DNA from: Thermodesulfovibrio yellowstonii DSM 11347
Lineage (GTDB): Bacteria > Nitrospirota > Thermodesulfovibrionia > Thermodesulfovibrionales > Thermodesulfovibrionaceae
Assembly: GCF_000020985.1 (NCBI RefSeq)
Contig: NC_011296.1
Span: 1,602,001-1,666,000 of the forward strand
Length of the DNA stretch: 64,000 bases
Direction of reading: 5' to 3'
The notes beneath the pieces are model-generated. The model was not told the origin of the DNA. It ran no database searches and worked only from the letters and a program-made list of their open reading frames with translations. Numbering within the stretch: the stretch's first letter is position 1; each line of letters begins with the position of its first letter. Below are positions 62,230 through 64,000 of this stretch, one piece after another. Both the position numbers and the translations under genes were made by a program.

Positions 62230-62949
62230 TTATTTCCTACCACAAATAGGGCAAGATGGGTCCTTTTGAGCTTTAAAAGTTTTAAAGTCTGCGCTCATAC
62301 CATCCCAGACAAGAAGTTTGTTTTTTAGAAGTTTACCAATACCTACAAGATATTTTAGCGTCTCTAAAGCCTGTAAAGCGCCTATAACTCCAGGAGTAGC
62401 TCCAACAACTGGAAAGGTTTCCTTTGGAGGTGCTTCAGGAAAGAGACATTTAAGACAAGGAGTTTCAGGGGAGTGAATAAAGCTCAGCATTCCCTGAATT
62501 CCATAAATTGCACCAAATACAAGGGGTATACCCTTTTTTATAGCAACTTCATTGAGTATATACCTTGTCTCAAGATTATCCATACAGTCAAGAATAATTT
62601 GTGAGTCTTCTATAAGCTCAAGGGCATTTGTCTCGGTTATTTTTTCACTAATAGGAATAACCTCAACTTCTGGATTTATTGCAGTGAGAGTTATCTTTGC
62701 TGATAGTGCTTTATTTATACCAATTCGTGTATGACAGTGAAGTATCTGTCTATTTAGATTGGTGATTTCTACGCTGTCAAAATCACATATAATTATTTTA
62801 CCAACTCCAGCAACAGCAAGATAGATTGAAACAGGGCTTCCAAGTCCTCCTGCTCCAGCAATAAATACAGTTGAATTTTTAAGTTTTCTTTGTCCTTCCT
62901 CTCCCCAACCTTCAATAAGCATTTGACGGCTATATCTTAAGAAATCCAT
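62230..62949 (-). CDS. MoeB/ThiF/HesA-family adenylyltransferase
   Basis: A 239-residue E1-like enzyme that adenylates the C-terminal glycine of a ubiquitin-like sulfur carrier. The nucleotide site is AGAGGLGSPVSIYLAVAGVG, then DFDSVEITNLNRQILH and DCMDNLETRYILNE. CLKCLFP and CPICGRK form the structural zinc pairs. No rhodanese domain is attached. It overlaps trpS by 13 bp. Its partner could be the carrier encoded at 6090-6368 or another ThiS/MoaD outside the window. Confidence 0.88.
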   Translation of the reverse strand: MDFLRYSRQMLIEGWGEEGQRKLKNSTVFIAGAGGLGSPVSIYLAVAGVGKIIICDFDSVEITNLNRQILHCHTRIGINKALSAKITLTAINPEVEVIPISEKITETNALELIEDSQIILDCMDNLETRYILNEVAIKKGIPLVFGAIYGIQGMLSFIHSPETPCLKCLFPEAPPKETFPVVGATPGVIGALQALETLKYLVGIGKLLKNKLLVWDGMSADFKTFKAQKDPSCPICGRK

Positions 62950-63923
62950 CCAATAACCTCCTTCATTCCCTTAAGGGTTTCTCCAGCAACTTTTCTTGCT
63001 TTTTTAGAACCTTCTTGGGCAATTTCTATAAGAAGTGAAGGATTGTCTATCAGTTTTTGTCTTTTTTCCCATATTGGTTTAAGTGTATCAATAACATGGT
63101 TTATTAGTATTTTCTTACAATCAATACATCCAATTGATGCCGTGGTACAGCCACTGGTTACCTCTTTCCTTTCTTCTTCTGTTGAAAATATTTTATGTAA
63201 ATCAAAAACAGGGCATTTTTGAGGGTCTCCTTTGTCTGTTCTTCTTTTACGAGCAGGGTCTGTAACCATAGTTCTTATTTTTTCATTAACTGTTTTTTCA
63301 TCATCGCTAAGATAAATAGCATTACCATAACTTTTAGACATTTTTCTCCCATCCACACCGGGTACTTTGGGAAACTCTGTGAGTAGTGCCTCAGGTTCAG
63401 GGAAAAACTCTTTTCCATAAAGATAGTTAAATCTTCTTGCAATTTCACGAGAAATCTCAAGATGAGGAACTTGGTCAACTCCAACAGGAACATATTTTGC
63501 TCTGTAAATGATAATATCAGCTGTTTGAAGCACAGGATATCCTAAGAAGCCATAAGTGTCAAGATCTTTATCTTTAATCTGCTCTTTTTTTTCTTTATAG
63601 GTAGGAACCCTTTCAAGCCATCCAAGTGGTGTTATCATGCTTAAAAAAATATGAAGTTCTGCGTGTTCCGGAACTTGAGACTGTATGAATATAGTTGATT
63701 TTTCAGGATCAAGTCCCGCAGAAATAAAATTCATAAGAAGGTCAACAGTATATTCCTTTATCTGTGACGGATTGCCATAGCCTGTGGTTAAAGCATGCCA
63801 GTCAGCAACAAAAAAGTAGCATTCATATTGAGTCTGAATTTTCACCCAGTTTGAAAGTGCACCTATAAGATTCCCAAGATGAAGTGGTCCGCTTGGCTGC
63901 ATTCCACTTAATACTTTATCCAT
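62937..63923 (-). CDS. trpS: Tryptophanyl-tRNA synthetase
   Basis: A 328-residue class I aminoacyl-tRNA synthetase that charges tRNA-Trp. The HIGH-type motif is GPLHLGNLIGAL near residue 14, and the KMSKS loop is RKMSKSYGN. SGMQPSG at the start is the TrpRS opening. The gene follows the partial frame at 63933 with GGAGG sitting at its stop. Confidence 0.96.
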   Translation of the reverse strand: MDKVLSGMQPSGPLHLGNLIGALSNWVKIQTQYECYFFVADWHALTTGYGNPSQIKEYTVDLLMNFISAGLDPEKSTIFIQSQVPEHAELHIFLSMITPLGWLERVPTYKEKKEQIKDKDLDTYGFLGYPVLQTADIIIYRAKYVPVGVDQVPHLEISREIARRFNYLYGKEFFPEPEALLTEFPKVPGVDGRKMSKSYGNAIYLSDDEKTVNEKIRTMVTDPARKRRTDKGDPQKCPVFDLHKIFSTEEERKEVTSGCTTASIGCIDCKKILINHVIDTLKPIWEKRQKLIDNPSLLIEIAQEGSKKARKVAGETLKGMKEVIGWIS

Positions 63924-63932
63924 TAAAGCCTC

Positions 63933-64000
63933 CTAAAAAAGTGAAAGTATTTTAAAGAAAAATTTTACTAAAGGCCATACAAAAACGCTGGTCAATCCTG
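63933..64000 (-). CDS. C-terminal end of an unidentified gene, cut by the window edge
   Basis: The minus strand from the window end is open to a TAG at 63935-63933 and would encode a hydrophobic tail (GLTSVFVWPLVKFFFKILSL). The trpS ribosome-binding site overlaps the stop, so translation may be coupled. A YggT-like membrane protein would fit the tail, but 22 codons are too few to name it. Confidence 0.35.
   Translation of the reverse strand, partial: GLTSVFVWPLVKFFFKILSLF

Overview
The window looks like an AT-rich (roughly one third G+C by eye) chromosomal segment from an anaerobic, Gram-negative-type (diderm) and probably thermophilic bacterium. KdsA, a TorF-type porin and an MlaEF transporter point to an outer membrane. 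FeFe hydrogenases, a tungsten-type aldehyde:ferredoxin oxidoreductase and a molybdenum nitrogenase point to strict anaerobiosis. My best guess is a Thermodesulfovibrio-like member of the Nitrospirota. That is an inference from gene content and style, not a database match.

Layout. 1-2.0 kb: the 3' end of xseA, then xseB and a TrmJ-like tRNA methyltransferase. 2.0-4.8 kb: a radical SAM/SPASM protein and a two-gene MlaEF-type ABC transporter. 4.8-10.3 kb: a run of threonine synthase, MoaD/ThiS-like sulfur carrier, NIL-domain protein, second threonine synthase, ApgM-like putative homoserine kinase, DedA protein and rhomboid protease. 10.3-17.5 kb: glnA, and divergently a three-gene archaeal-style glutamate synthase. 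17.5-28.0 kb: a type I restriction-modification island (hsdR-DUF-DUF1828-trlF-hsdS-HEPN-MNT-hsdM). Its hsdS is frameshifted inside a heptanucleotide tandem repeat. 28.1-31.5 kb: a Tat-leader ferredoxin, AOR and a VapC-type toxin pair. 31.5-47.1 kb: nitrogen block with nifA, glnK-amt-torF, a soluble chemoreceptor and nifHDK-nifEN-nifX-nifI1-nifI2-nifB, all on the minus strand. 47.4-58.1 kb: a ten-gene FeFe-hydrogenase operon holding two catalytic subunits, an MvhD/NuoF-like partner, HydEFG, aspartate ammonia-lyase and a TM1266-type regulator. 58.2-64 kb: kdsA, a lipoprotein, bioA, a DsrE-like protein, a MoeB/ThiF enzyme, trpS and the tail of one more gene.

How it works together. The sequence supports a two-tier nitrogen circuit. 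Tier one is a palindrome of the form GGCA-N6-TGCC just downstream of the -10 box of the glnA, glutamate synthase and nifA promoters, with one mismatch at glnA. This has the form of archaeal NrpR operators, so a nitrogen repressor is plausible. Tier two is good sigma-54 (-24/-12) boxes in front of nifH, torF-amt-glnK and the chemoreceptor, each with upstream copies of a TACA-N4-TGTA element. At torF and the chemoreceptor the copies are an 18-bp-spaced pair starting 45-46 bp above the -24 box. At nifH they begin about one helical turn further out. NifA, encoded in the same block, is the natural candidate activator.

The strongest unusual items are this two-element regulon, the phase-variable hsdS (four perfect AGATTTG copies, with removal of one restoring a 462-residue protein exactly), the MvhD fused to a NuoF C-terminal iron-sulfur domain beside a cytoplasmic FeFe hydrogenase, and the threonine-synthase/sulfur-carrier/NIL cluster. 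I saw no tRNA, rRNA, CRISPR array or transposase gene.
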